Assembly: GCA_964549945.1 (NCBI GenBank)
Contig: CAZJXD010000037.1
Location: 1-38,971, forward strand
Reading direction: 5' to 3'
Length of the DNA: 38,971 bases
Source of the DNA: B25-G16 sp964549945
GTDB taxonomy: Bacteria > Desulfobacterota > DSM-4660 > Desulfatiglandales > B25-G16
Shown here: positions 25,846-34,326 of the stretch, one piece after another
Position numbering within the stretch: the first letter of the stretch is position 1
Layout of the letters: each line of letters opens with the position of its first letter
Notes under the pieces: model-generated
What the model was told of the DNA's origin: nothing
Seen by the model: the letters and a program-made list of their open reading frames with translations, nothing else
Database searches by the model: none
Translations under genes and position numbers: made by a program

Positions 25846-27549
25846 TTATGGCCTCAGGTAGGGAAGCTCGACCGGCTCAACGGTGAGCGTCATCTCCCCG
25901 TCCTTGGGCGTGATCACAAGGTACTTGAGCCACTCGGCGTCGTTTCTCTCCGGAAAGTCCTTCCGGTAGTGGGAAGTCCTGCTCTCGGTTCTCTTGAGGG
26001 CCGAGCGGAAGATCATCTCCGAGACCAAGGCCATGTTCTCTACCTCCAGCGCCGTTCTGAGCTCCCGGTTGTAGGCCAGCGAGCGGTTGCGGAGCGACAT
26101 CCGGGAGAGATCCTCGCTGAGGGAGGTGATCTCCTCGAGGCCTTGCTCGAGCTCCCCTCCGTTTCTCACCAGTCCCGCCTTTTGCCAGGTGATGGTCTTG
26201 ATCTTGTCGCGGATGGTGTAAGGGTCGGTGCCGTTGCCCCCGGGCTCGAGCAATCGGTTGATCCGCTCCCTGGCGTGGGTGACCTGATCCTTCTCAGGGG
26301 TCGGCAGCTTGGAGTCGGCGGCCAGTGAGGCCGCCGCCTTTCCGGCCATGGCCCCCGAGACCATGAGCTCGAGGATAGAGTTTCCCCCGAGCCTGTTCCC
26401 CCCGTGGAGCCCCCCGGCGTTCTCCCCGATGACGAATAGCCGCTCGACGGTGCTCCGGTAGGAGGTGCCCACCCGCACCCCGCCCATGAAGTAGTGCACC
26501 GAGGGCATCACCTCAAAGGGCGTCCGCCACTCGCCCTGCTCGGCCCCGTAGACATCGTGGGTTCTCTTGTACATGATGGGGTAGCGATCCTTGTAAAAGG
26601 CGAGCCGGCCCCTGCCCTCGCGCATATCGAGCCACACCGCGCCCCGGGGGGTGCCCCTGCCCTCCAGGATTTCCATGGCGATTGCCCTGGCCACAGTATC
26701 CCTGGTGGAGCGCTCCAGCAGCTCGGGGTCGTATCGCTCCATGAATCGCTCCCCCTTGGCATTGACGAGCTTGGCCTTGGGGCCGAAGTGACCTGCTTCG
26801 CCGATGAACTTGCCCCGCTGGGAGTCTGGGTAGGTGAAGGTGAAGGGCATGAACTGGACCATCTCCATGCCCAGCAGCTCCGCCCCTGCCCGAAAGGCCA
26901 CGGCGTAGCCGTCGCCGGTATTCAGCATCGAGTTGGTGGAGTAGAGATAGACCTGGCCCGCCCCGCCCGCGGCGAGGATAATCGCCTTGGCCTTGAAGAC
27001 CACCAGGGAGCCGTCCTTGAAATCGAGTGCCACCGCACCGGCCGCCGCGCCGTTTTTCTCGGTGATGAGATCCATGACCATGGTCTCCTCATAGGCCTCC
27101 ACCCCATAGCGGAGTGCCTGGGCGTTGAGCACACGCACGATACCGAGCCCCTCGCCGAGGGCACCCCTGCCCCTCGGGTGGCTGTGGCCGCCCCGGGGCT
27201 CGCCCAGGAGGTGCTCGAGATCCTCCTGTCTCCTGAACACGCAGCCCAATCGCTCCAGGGCCATGAGCTGCTCGGCGCCCTGGTCGATCACGACCTTGGC
27301 GAGCCTTTGGTTGTTGAGGAAGCCTCCTCCCTTGATGGTGTCCTGGAGCTGGATCTCGGGACTATCGGGAGGCTCCAGCGGCACGCAGATGTTGGCGGTG
27401 GACATGCGGGTGTTGCCGCTTCCCATGATGGACTTGGACACAGCGGCGACCCGTATTCCCTCTCTGGCTGCCGCCTCGATGGCGGCCCTCAGGGCAGCGC
27501 CGCCTCCGCCTATTATTAACACATCGGTAGCTATATCTCGCTCTTCCAT
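25846..27549 (-). CDS. Flavoprotein subunit, succinate dehydrogenase/fumarate reductase-like
   Basis: A 567-residue FAD enzyme. The dinucleotide fold is LIIGGGGAALRAA (residues 11-23); other family parts are NAQALRYGVEAYEE, FMPFTFTYPDSQRGKF, the presumed active-site Arg283 in STRDTVARAI, HYFMGG (352-357) and GENAGGLHGGNRLGGNS (375-391). The His that binds FAD covalently in SdhA/FrdA is not at its usual place (the segment reads GSGNTRMSTANI), so FAD is probably bound non-covalently. No Tat signal is present, so the complex should face the cytoplasm. First gene of the operon, starting about 240 bases from a divergent metallohydrolase. Succinate/fumarate is the likely substrate pair, but a related enoate cannot be excluded. 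Confidence 0.88.
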   Translation of the reverse strand: MEERDIATDVLIIGGGGAALRAAIEAAAREGIRVAAVSKSIMGSGNTRMSTANICVPLEPPDSPEIQLQDTIKGGGFLNNQRLAKVVIDQGAEQLMALERLGCVFRRQEDLEHLLGEPRGGHSHPRGRGALGEGLGIVRVLNAQALRYGVEAYEETMVMDLITEKNGAAAGAVALDFKDGSLVVFKAKAIILAAGGAGQVYLYSTNSMLNTGDGYAVAFRAGAELLGMEMVQFMPFTFTYPDSQRGKFIGEAGHFGPKAKLVNAKGERFMERYDPELLERSTRDTVARAIAMEILEGRGTPRGAVWLDMREGRGRLAFYKDRYPIMYKRTHDVYGAEQGEWRTPFEVMPSVHYFMGGVRVGTSYRSTVERLFVIGENAGGLHGGNRLGGNSILELMVSGAMAGKAAASLAADSKLPTPEKDQVTHARERINRLLEPGGNGTDPYTIRDKIKTITWQKAGLVRNGGELEQGLEEITSLSEDLSRMSLRNRSLAYNRELRTALEVENMALVSEMIFRSALKRTESRTSHYRKDFPERNDAEWLKYLVITPKDGEMTLTVEPVELPYLRP

Positions 27550-27643
27550 GGGTGCAACCCTTTTCGTAGAAATGCCTTCGCCCTGAGAAGGTAATCGCTA
27601 AAACGCCCCATTTCAAGCCATTTCTGAACACCACGGGCCAAAA

Positions 27644-27741
27644 TCCTGAAAGAATGGCTTTAATACAGATGCCTTTTGTGTTAGAGAAAACCAGTAAAAG
27701 GCCATGAGCCCTTAACCTAGGGGTCCAGGCGTTTTTAACGA
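27644..27741 (+). repeat. Dispersed ~100-bp intergenic element, copy A
   Basis: This stretch before the metallohydrolase gene shares an extended gapped similarity with 28844-28946: TCCTGA...GATGCCTTTTGTGTTAGAGAA...AGT AAAAG...GAG...GGTCCAGGCGTTTT. The reading frame beginning MPFVLE that is open in copy B is broken here after 12 codons. The rest of the gap 27550-27788 must also carry the divergent promoters, which I could not place. Confidence 0.5.
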
Positions 27742-27788
27742 AATACCTCGAGGGCACGCACCCTCGGGGATCATGAGGAGGTCGAGCA

Positions 27789-28757
27789 ATGACGAAAAGC
27801 CAGCTTTCCGAGATCAAGCTAAGAGAGGCAGACCGAATCGAGATCACCATCCTCATCGACAATTACACAAACATTATCCTTACGGGCACCGAGAAGGTCA
27901 AAAGGCCCGTGACAATGTATGGGGAGAAGGATGCGCCAAAGCCGCCTATCGCTGAACACGGACTCTCACAGCTCATACGCATAGAGGGAGATGGGGAGAG
28001 GCATACGATCTTGATGGATGCGGGCGTGACGGACTTTGGGACGGCGTACAATGTCCGCGCCCTCAAGATCGATCTCGGGGAAACGGAAGCCATTGTGATA
28101 AGTCACGGCCATACCGATCATATCGCCGGGTTGGAGGAACTTGTGGCGCTCATCCCCACACGGCCCATCCCCCTCGTCCTCCACCCTCATGCGGTGGTGA
28201 ACACGCGGTACCGCATCCTGGGCGATGGAAGAAAGAAGATGATGGTGCCCTTAGACGAAAAAAGCCTTTCCGAGAAGGGCGTCTCCTTCGTGAAGTCCGA
28301 ATCCCCCTCTCTCATGGCCTCTGGCTTCCTAGCCACCACGGGCCAGGTTGACAGGTTGACCGAATTCGAAACAGGATCTCCTGATGTCTATTTTGAAGAG
28401 GATGGTGTCCAAAAGAGGGATCTCATAATCGATGATCAGGCCTGCATCCTCTTTCTCAAGGACAAGGGTCTGGTGATCGTATCGGGATGCGCCCATTCCG
28501 GAATCATCAACACCATCATCCATGCACAAAAGCTGACCGGTGTGGACAAGGTTCATGCCGTGATCGGCGGCTTTCACCTGTCAGGGGAGCCCTTCGAGGG
28601 GAGGATCGAGCAGACCATCGATGAACTTGAGAAGTTTGAGCCGTTTCTTGTCGTTCCAAACCACTGTACGGGTTGGAAGGCCATGAGCCGATTTGCGGAG
28701 AGGATGCCGAAAGCCTTTGCGTTAAGTACCGTTGGTACGACTTTCATATTGGATTGA
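27789..28757 (+). CDS. COG1237-type metallo-beta-lactamase superfamily hydrolase
   Basis: A 322-residue MBL-fold protein. The metal motif is SHGHTDHIAG (about residues 99-108), followed by SGCAHSGIINTI (about 234-245), GGFHLSGEPFEG and a terminal NHCTGWKA. This set is that of COG1237 proteins, annotated after the archaeal enzyme that makes the beta-ribofuranosylaminobenzene 5'-phosphate adduct of methanopterin; in bacteria the role is usually unknown. AGGAGGT lies upstream of the ATG. It is divergent from the fumarate-reductase-like operon and is probably transcribed alone. Confidence 0.85.
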   Translation: MTKSQLSEIKLREADRIEITILIDNYTNIILTGTEKVKRPVTMYGEKDAPKPPIAEHGLSQLIRIEGDGERHTILMDAGVTDFGTAYNVRALKIDLGETEAIVISHGHTDHIAGLEELVALIPTRPIPLVLHPHAVVNTRYRILGDGRKKMMVPLDEKSLSEKGVSFVKSESPSLMASGFLATTGQVDRLTEFETGSPDVYFEEDGVQKRDLIIDDQACILFLKDKGLVIVSGCAHSGIINTIIHAQKLTGVDKVHAVIGGFHLSGEPFEGRIEQTIDELEKFEPFLVVPNHCTGWKAMSRFAERMPKAFALSTVGTTFILD

Positions 28758-28843
28758 GGCGTTGTCCGCGCACCAATAATCCCCTGGTTCAGAAGCGATG
28801 GAAAGGCAATGCTCTAGACTTCCGCACGTACGGACGATATTCC

Positions 28844-28946
28844 TCCTGAGAAACTGACTATGGCATGACGATGCCTTTCGTGCTGGAGAATACAAATCAA
28901 AAGCTGCGAGTGCTCGCGCACTGGGCATCCTGGAGTTTTCGGTGAA
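28844..28946 (+). repeat. Dispersed ~100-bp intergenic element, copy B, with short ORF
   Basis: The second copy of the element at 27644. It contains an open frame of 24 codons from an ATG at 28871 (MPFVLENTNQKLRV...) whose stop at 28943-28945 lies only three bases before the ABC-F start. It might act as a leader ORF for the ABC-F gene, but lack of frame conservation in copy A argues that it is mainly a dispersed repeat. Confidence 0.5.
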
Positions 28947-28948
28947 CT

Positions 28949-31095
28949 ATGAGCCTCATTACTATATCGAAACTGTCGCTTTCCTTCCTGGGCAGGGAGC
29001 TCTTTCATGAGATCGGGCTCCAGGTGGAGCCTGGAGAAAGGACAGGGCTCGTCGGGCCCAACGGATCGGGCAAGACGACCTTATTGAGGCTCATAGCCCG
29101 TGAGATCTCCCCAGACGAGGGGGAGATTACCAGGGCAAAGGGCACGAGGATCGGGTATCTGCCACAGGATGTTCGCACCGCGCTATCAGGCACGCTTCTT
29201 CAATCAGTCCTGGATTCCGTACCGGGGAGGATGGAGCTAAAAGAGAAGATCGCCAGGGCAGAGGAGACCCTGAAGAATTGCCCGCACGAGAAGGATCAAC
29301 TAAGGCTGGCCGCGCACCTCGCTGCACTGCACCAGGAGATGAGCGACCTGGATGTGCGGTTTCCACCCCACGAGGCAGAGCGAATCCTCTCCGGCTTAGG
29401 CTTTATGGAGGGGGAGTTCGCCTTCCCTGTCTCACGCCTCAGCGAAGGATGGAAGATGAGGGCAGCCCTTGCAAGCCTTCTCTATCAAAGGCCCGATCTG
29501 CTCTTGCTGGATGAGCCTACCAATCATCTCGATATCCCCTCCGTGCACTGGTTGGAACAGTTCCTTCAGACCTATAAAGGCGCCATGGTCCTGGTATCCC
29601 ACGACAGGGATCTCCTGAACAGGCAGATCAGCCGCATTATAAGCCTGGAGCCGGAGGGCATGAGGGGCTACAGGGGCAACTACGATTCCTTTCTCACGGC
29701 CAGGGAGGAGGAGAAGAAAACCCGCGAGGCCCAGGCCAGGCACCAGGAACAGAGGGTACGGGAGGCCCAGAGGTTCATCGAGAGGTTCCGTGCCAAGGCC
29801 TCAAAGGCCAGGCAGGCACAGAGCAAGATAAAATTGCTCAGGAAGATGGAGCTCGTGGAGTCCTACCGTCCGCACAAGACGATCCATTTCTCCTTTCCCC
29901 CAGTTGAGAGGAGCGGAAGGGAGGTGGTGGCGATCAGGGGAGTTGCAAAGGGCTTCAATGAGAAAGGGCTCTATACAAACCTTAACCTCACCGTGTTGAG
30001 GGGAGAGAGGATCGCGATCATCGGGCCAAACGGCTCCGGCAAGACCACCTTATTGAGGATGATAGCAGGGGAGCTCAATCCGGACCAGGGTGAGATCAGT
30101 CTGGGCCACAAGTTAAGTACGAGCTATTTCGCGCAACATCACCTCGATATGCTGGATCCGGGAAAGACCATCATCGAGGAGGTCTCAACGAGCGCCTCCG
30201 ATGACACGATAGGGCGCGTGAGGAACACCTGCGGTGCGTTCCTCTTCTCCGGCGATGACGTGGACAAATCGATTGGAATACTCTCCGGCGGCGAGAAGGC
30301 CAGGGTATCGCTGGCCAAGCTGCTCGTGGCACCGGGAAACCTCATGCTGATGGATGAGCCCACGAACCACCTGGATCTCATCTCCTCGGAGATCTTGATC
30401 GATGCCCTCGCGGACTACAAGGGCACCATGATCTTTGTCTCTCACAACCAATCCTTTGTGAACAGGCTCGCCACCAGGATATGGGATATACGAGGAGGAG
30501 AGATCGAGGAATACCCCGGCAACCTCTATGAGTACTACGATCACCTCGAGGGGGTTTCCGCATCCTCGGCATCCGCCTTTGAAGACCAACTGGCGCCCGC
30601 ACCTCAAGGCGAGAAGCCCAAAGGGAACCGAAAGGCACAGAGGAGGGAGGAGGCGGAAAAAAGGAGAAGAATTCGGGCCGTCCTCAAGCCCATTGAGGAC
30701 AGGCTTATGGGACTTGAGAAGAGGATCGCCGAGCTGGAGAAGAGGCAGAAGGAGCTGGAAGCGATCCTCTCGGACCCGGAGATCTTCACCGATGAGGATC
30801 AAGGCGTCTCGTACATGAATGAGTATAGGGAGGTGAGGGACAAGCTGAACGAGCTGATGGGCAGGTGGGAGTTCGGCCAGGGTGAGCTGGAAGCCGCAAA
30901 GCGAGAACTGGGNNNNNNNNNNNNNNNNNNNNNNNNNNNNNNNNNNNNNNNNNNNNNNNNNNNNNNNNNNNNNNNNNNNNNNNNNNNNNNNNNNNNNNNN
31001 NNNNNNNNNNNNTGGGCAGGTGGGAGTTCGGCCAGGGTGAGCTGGAAGCCGCAAAGCGAGAACTGGGACTTGAAAAAGTGATCAGTGATCAGTGA
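28949..31095 (+). CDS. ABC-F family ATPase (Uup/YheS-like), interrupted by an assembly gap
   Basis: A soluble protein with two ABC domains and no membrane part, a ribosome-associated translation factor type. Domain 1 has GPNGSGKTTLLRL (about residues 36-48), SRLSEGWKMRAALA and LLLLDEPTNHLD; the ABC-F linker follows (QRFIERFRAKASKARQAQSK); domain 2 has GPNGSGKTTLLRM, LSGGEKARVSLAKLL and LMLMDEPTNHLD. A basic then coiled-coil tail (EDRLMGLEKRIAELEKRQKE) ends the protein, as in Uup. The frame runs cleanly to 30912, where 100 Ns start. The 55 bases before and after the Ns are identical; if they are merged the protein finishes ...RELGLEKVISDQ with the TGA at 31093-31095, about 664 residues, normal for the family. 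As written, the downstream frame is shifted. Confidence 0.9.
30858..31067. other. Scaffold gap of 100 N with identical 55-base flanks
   Basis: The Ns occupy 30913-31012. Bases 30858-30912 and 31013-31067 are identical over 55 bases. This is what two contigs look like when they overlap by one k-mer and were joined with a default gap. The true sequence is probably continuous with the gap and one copy removed. Confidence 0.9.
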
Positions 31096-31312
31096 TCAGT
31101 TTTCAGTAAAGTTTGCTCAAGTGGCTAAAATCAGAGGAGAACCTTTCGCCCTTTCGTCTTTTCGCTTTCATTCTTTTCTTACTGATAACTAACAACTGAT
31201 CATTGCCCTTTCCCTGAAGCTCCATCTTTTCACTGATCCCTGACCCATGACCCCTGAAGCCTGAACTCTGAACCCTATCTTTTCACTGATCACTGATAAC
31301 TGACAACTGATC
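31080..31312. repeat. TGATCAGT-word degenerate repeat array
   Basis: The region between the ABC-F and M48 genes is built from variants of a short word: ATCAGTGATCAGTGATCAG at 31081, then ACTGATAACTAACAACTGATC near 31182 and TCACTGATCACTGATAACTG near 31279, with CTGAAGCCTGAACTCTGAAC between. Apart from these, a pyrimidine-rich stretch is seen. The array overlaps the last codons of both flanking genes, so it has invaded or shaped both 3' ends. Confidence 0.7.
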
Positions 31313-33152
31313 ACTGTCCTTTCTTCTTCTCCATCGCCTCTCGAAACTTTTCCTGCTGGCGCAGAAGGTAATCCCTGTTTTCAGTCGCCTTATCCAGGGC
31401 CACCCTGATGGTCGTGAGCGCCCGATCGTAGAAACCATTCACGTAGTATGCCTCTGCCAGGGTATCGAGGAAGCTCGGGGATCCCTCTACCTCCACGGCC
31501 CTCTTGGCTAAACTCAGGGCCCTCGGGTAATCGCGGAGAGCGGGATCCTTGGAGGTGGCCAAGATCCACGCGAGGTTATTGAGGGCCATGCCGTCATCGG
31601 GATCGAGCCTGAGGATATTCTCATACGCCCACGCGGCCTTGGAGAGGTTTTCCCTTCGGTGATAGACCTGGGCCAGGGCCTTGTAGATATCGGCATTCTC
31701 GGGGGATTCGGCGAGCCTTCTGTTCAGCACGTGCGTGAGAGCCTTGTCCTCAAGGCTGCCCTTAAGGGAACCCACGTTAAGGGCAGAGCCAAGGGAGACC
31801 AGAAGCGTTAAGAAAACGATCAAGGAGATGGTAAGACGTCGTGAATGCCGTTTGATCAACTGAGGGTCCCGCGATGATCTCCACAAGAACTCCACCCTCT
31901 CGGCGATGCTGAAGTGGTGCCATGATGGTTGATGGCGGCCTATGCCGCTGGCGGTGGCGATCTTCTCCAACGACATAATGGTGGGTGTGGCCTCGCCGAC
32001 CAGTTTCACGGAATAGGTATCTGCCTGGCGCTCGAAGTTCCTCATGAAAAAGCCCATGATGTATCGGAAGTAAATGACGATGCTCAGGATAATCGGCACG
32101 GACAACACCAGGTAGAAGAGGCTCACATGGATCTCCTTCTGGCTGCTCAAGAGGTTATACAACCACGGCTGAAGTGCCATCAGGGAGAAGGTGATTTCGA
32201 AGAGACCAAAGGAAATGGCCATGTAGCCGAGCACAAAGAGGATGTAGAAGAGCAGATGCTTGTAACGTATATGGCCTATCTCGTGGGCCATCACTGCCTT
32301 AAGCTCCTCTACGGAAAGGACCTGAAGGAGGGAATCCGTGATCAGTATGTATCGAAACCGCGGCACCAACCCCATCACGCCGGCGGTCATCATCCGGCCC
32401 TCCAGCAGGGGCCACCGCAAGATTCCCCTGTATCGAAAGCCCTGCTCCTTCAGAAAATCCTCTATCCTCTCCTTCTTCTCCGAATGGGGGAGAGGGGAGC
32501 AGCCCCAAAAATGCTTGATAAGGGCAGGCAGAAAGATCACCAGCAGTATCAGGAACAGGGTAAAGAACAGGAATTGCCCTGTCTCGCTCTCATACATCCT
32601 CCTCAGGGAAGGCCAGGTGATCAGGGAGAGGATATCATAGCAGAGGGTGATGAGCGCCCAGGGAAAGAGGATGGGAAAGTTGAGCTTCACCTGGGAGGTG
32701 ATGTAGCCCCATCTCGTAAGCGGGCTCGTAAAGAAGCTGCTGTAGACCTCATAGCCGAAATACCAGACAGTTGACAGAAATCCGAAGAACACCAGGATTG
32801 CCGCCAGGCCCGGCAGGATGGAGAACGCCGCGAATCCCGGTATCTTGAGGAGCCAGTATTTCAAATTCAGCAGGTAAAGGCAGATCGCGAAGAGCACGAT
32901 GGAAAGTATTGAGAGCCTCGCCACCACCCTTTGAAAGGCAGTGCTCAGGTGCCCCTGGCTCAATGGGGCATCGCTACTGGCATAGGCACCTAATAGCCTT
33001 GAGAAACTATACCTACAATACAGGGCGAAATTGAGCCAGAGCAAAATGAGGATGAGAAAGGAGGCCACGGGCGAGGTGATGAGGCCCTCCACCGGGAAGT
33101 TGAGCTGAAAGAGCACCACCACGACGATGAGATAGATGATATTGCTAAACAT
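31311..33152 (-). CDS. M48 family membrane metalloprotease fused to TPR repeats
   Basis: A 613-residue membrane protease. About six to eight helices occupy residues 1-370 (for example FSNIIYLIVVVVLFQL and SFLILILLWLNFALYC). The zinc site is HEIGH at 290-294 in VMAHEIGHIRYKH, and the third ligand is Glu374 in FERQADTYSVKLVG, the HtpX/Ste24 arrangement. One more helix (about 430-450) precedes TPR repeats at about 485-600 (YKALAQVYHRRENLSKAAWAYENILRLDPDDG in two parts). The catalytic site should face the cytoplasm or membrane plane, as in HtpX, and the TPRs may recruit substrates. It is transcribed alone on the minus strand. Confidence 0.88.
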   Translation of the reverse strand: MFSNIIYLIVVVVLFQLNFPVEGLITSPVASFLILILLWLNFALYCRYSFSRLLGAYASSDAPLSQGHLSTAFQRVVARLSILSIVLFAICLYLLNLKYWLLKIPGFAAFSILPGLAAILVFFGFLSTVWYFGYEVYSSFFTSPLTRWGYITSQVKLNFPILFPWALITLCYDILSLITWPSLRRMYESETGQFLFFTLFLILLVIFLPALIKHFWGCSPLPHSEKKERIEDFLKEQGFRYRGILRWPLLEGRMMTAGVMGLVPRFRYILITDSLLQVLSVEELKAVMAHEIGHIRYKHLLFYILFVLGYMAISFGLFEITFSLMALQPWLYNLLSSQKEIHVSLFYLVLSVPIILSIVIYFRYIMGFFMRNFERQADTYSVKLVGEATPTIMSLEKIATASGIGRHQPSWHHFSIAERVEFLWRSSRDPQLIKRHSRRLTISLIVFLTLLVSLGSALNVGSLKGSLEDKALTHVLNRRLAESPENADIYKALAQVYHRRENLSKAAWAYENILRLDPDDGMALNNLAWILATSKDPALRDYPRALSLAKRAVEVEGSPSFLDTLAEAYYVNGFYDRALTTIRVALDKATENRDYLLRQQEKFREAMEKKKGQ

Positions 33153-33260
33153 CGTAAAGTTCCTGCCTCACAATAATCCTTTTCATGCTTTCTCTCCTAA
33201 TTCATATTACTCAATGATCCCATATTCAACAAGCTGAAACAAAGCGCAATGGTTTTTCTC

Positions 33261-33298
33261 GTAATAATATTGACTTAGAATATTATTATTACTAAAAT
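33261..33298 (+). promoter_or_regulatory. Promoter and overlapping operator of the vapBC-type pair
   Basis: TTGACT (33270-33275) and TAAAAT (33293-33298) are 17 bases apart, a good sigma70-type promoter just upstream of the antitoxin gene. It overlaps an inverted repeat, GTAATAATATT (33261-33271) and AATATTATTATTAC (33279-33292), which differ by one ATT insertion. AbrB-type antitoxins usually repress their own operon, so this is the likely operator. Confidence 0.6.
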
Positions 33299-33331
33299 AA
33301 AACATTGTAATACTAATCAAGGAGAAGCAGC

Positions 33332-33577
33332 ATGAAATCCTATTCCATCACCTCAAAGGGGCAGGTGACTGTGCCCCTTGAGATAAGGGAAAGACTGAAA
33401 CTAAAACCAGGAGATAAGGTGATCTATCAGGATACGCGAGAAGGCATACTATTGAAGCCAGCGAAAATGACTATGCTCAATGATTTCGGCTTTTTGAAAG
33501 GGCGAAACGAAGTGGAAAAAGAACTCCCTTTAATACGAGAGGTAGTAAGGGGAAAGATAGCGAAACGGGACTGGTGA
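33332..33577 (+). CDS. AbrB/SpoVT-type antitoxin
   Basis: An 81-residue DNA-binding antitoxin. The swapped-hairpin AbrB fold is plain in SITSKGQVTVPLEIRERLKL followed by KPGDKVIYQDTREGILLKPA (residues 4-44). The C-terminal half (about 45-81; FLKGRNEVEKELPLIREVVR) should wrap and block the PIN toxin. AAGGAGAAG precedes the ATG. The toxin gene follows after one base. The product probably represses the promoter at 33261-33298. Confidence 0.9.
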   Translation: MKSYSITSKGQVTVPLEIRERLKLKPGDKVIYQDTREGILLKPAKMTMLNDFGFLKGRNEVEKELPLIREVVRGKIAKRDW

Positions 33578-33578
33578 G

Positions 33579-34019
33579 ATGAAGAAGGTCTTTTTCGATA
33601 CCAATTTTCTCCTCCGCTTTTATCTTGCCGATGTGCCTTCCCAGGCATACAAAGCAAAGAGGATGATTGAGGCAGCTATCGCCGGCTCCCTTCTGCTTGT
33701 AACCGATTGTATCGTCGTGTGCGAAATGATCTGGGTAATGGATTCGTTTTATCGACTCTCAAAGGAGGAGATCCGAGAAAAGATCATCAATCTCTATGAA
33801 ACCCCTGGAATCAGCGTAATTAACGGAGATATACTGCCCGATGCCCTCAACGCCTATGTCAACCAGAATATCGATTTTACGGACGCCATTGTAGGGGCAA
33901 GCGCCGCAAGGTTTGGCATTGAATACGTGGCTTCATTCGATAAAAAACACATGGATTGGCTTACGGCATTGGGTCTGAGGAGAGTTGAAACACCAGAGGA
34001 AGTGCTTTTCCTCCCATGA
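33579..34019 (+). CDS. PIN-domain toxin (VapC-like ribonuclease)
   Basis: A 146-residue PIN-domain protein. The acidic metal-binding residues are visible: Asp7 in KVFFDTNFLLRF, the Glu in DCIVVCEMIWVMD (about residue 49), Asp98 or so in IDFTDAIVGASAARF and the final Asp in VASFDKKHMDW. The family cuts tRNA or rRNA when released from its antitoxin. It is the second gene of a two-gene unit with the AbrB-type antitoxin. The pair lies directly beside the integrase remnant, so it may have arrived with, or stabilised, the mobile region. Confidence 0.9.
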   Translation: MKKVFFDTNFLLRFYLADVPSQAYKAKRMIEAAIAGSLLLVTDCIVVCEMIWVMDSFYRLSKEEIREKIINLYETPGISVINGDILPDALNAYVNQNIDFTDAIVGASAARFGIEYVASFDKKHMDWLTALGLRRVETPEEVLFLP

Positions 34020-34119
34020 CTTCCGGATTTAGGCCTATACGTCCGAGCAATTCTTCATCGGTCAAGCATCATCCTTTAGGGAAATACTATAGCAAAATCC
34101 GATGCACCATGAAACACAT

Positions 34120-34280
34120 TTGGTGTTTGCCCTTACGCCGCAATGCTACCTTAATCCTCTTGAAAAATCGATAAGGGTCTCTCTAAGCCGCTGGCACTCC
34201 ATCAACCGTATACCGCTTCCATAAACCTGGATACTCATCAATTCTTGCAATCCATACAATGAAAAGCCAAAGGACTCTGC
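34120..34280 (-). pseudogene. Remnant of an integron integrase (IntI-type tyrosine recombinase)
   Basis: Minus-strand translation of 34280-34146 reads ...LQELMSIQVYGSGIRLMEC then QRLRETLIDFSRG before a stop. This matches the box I region of integron integrases, which typically reads LLYGxGLRLMECLRLRVKDIDF and contains the first catalytic Arg. A change of frame then gives IKVALRRKGKHQ, matching the next conserved strand (IxVRxGKGxKxR). Both ends are missing: a stop lies just upstream and no box II (HxLRH) or Tyr motif is found downstream. The orientation, opposite to the attC-flanked genes to the right, is that of intI in an integron. I recognise the family from memory of its motifs; no search was run. 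Confidence 0.65.
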
Positions 34281-34326
34281 TTAAATAACCAGGCAGTTCA
34301 GAGGACCACACACCAGCCGCGGCCGC

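Noticed and set aside
26494..27519. A 341-codon plus-strand ORF opposite the fumarate-reductase-like flavoprotein.
   Set aside because: It arises from GC-rich codon bias of the real gene on the other strand; the flavoprotein has all its motifs.
31080..31312. The TGATCAGT array as a CRISPR.
   Set aside because: Repeat words are short, variable and in both orientations, without constant repeats and spacers, and no cas genes are near.
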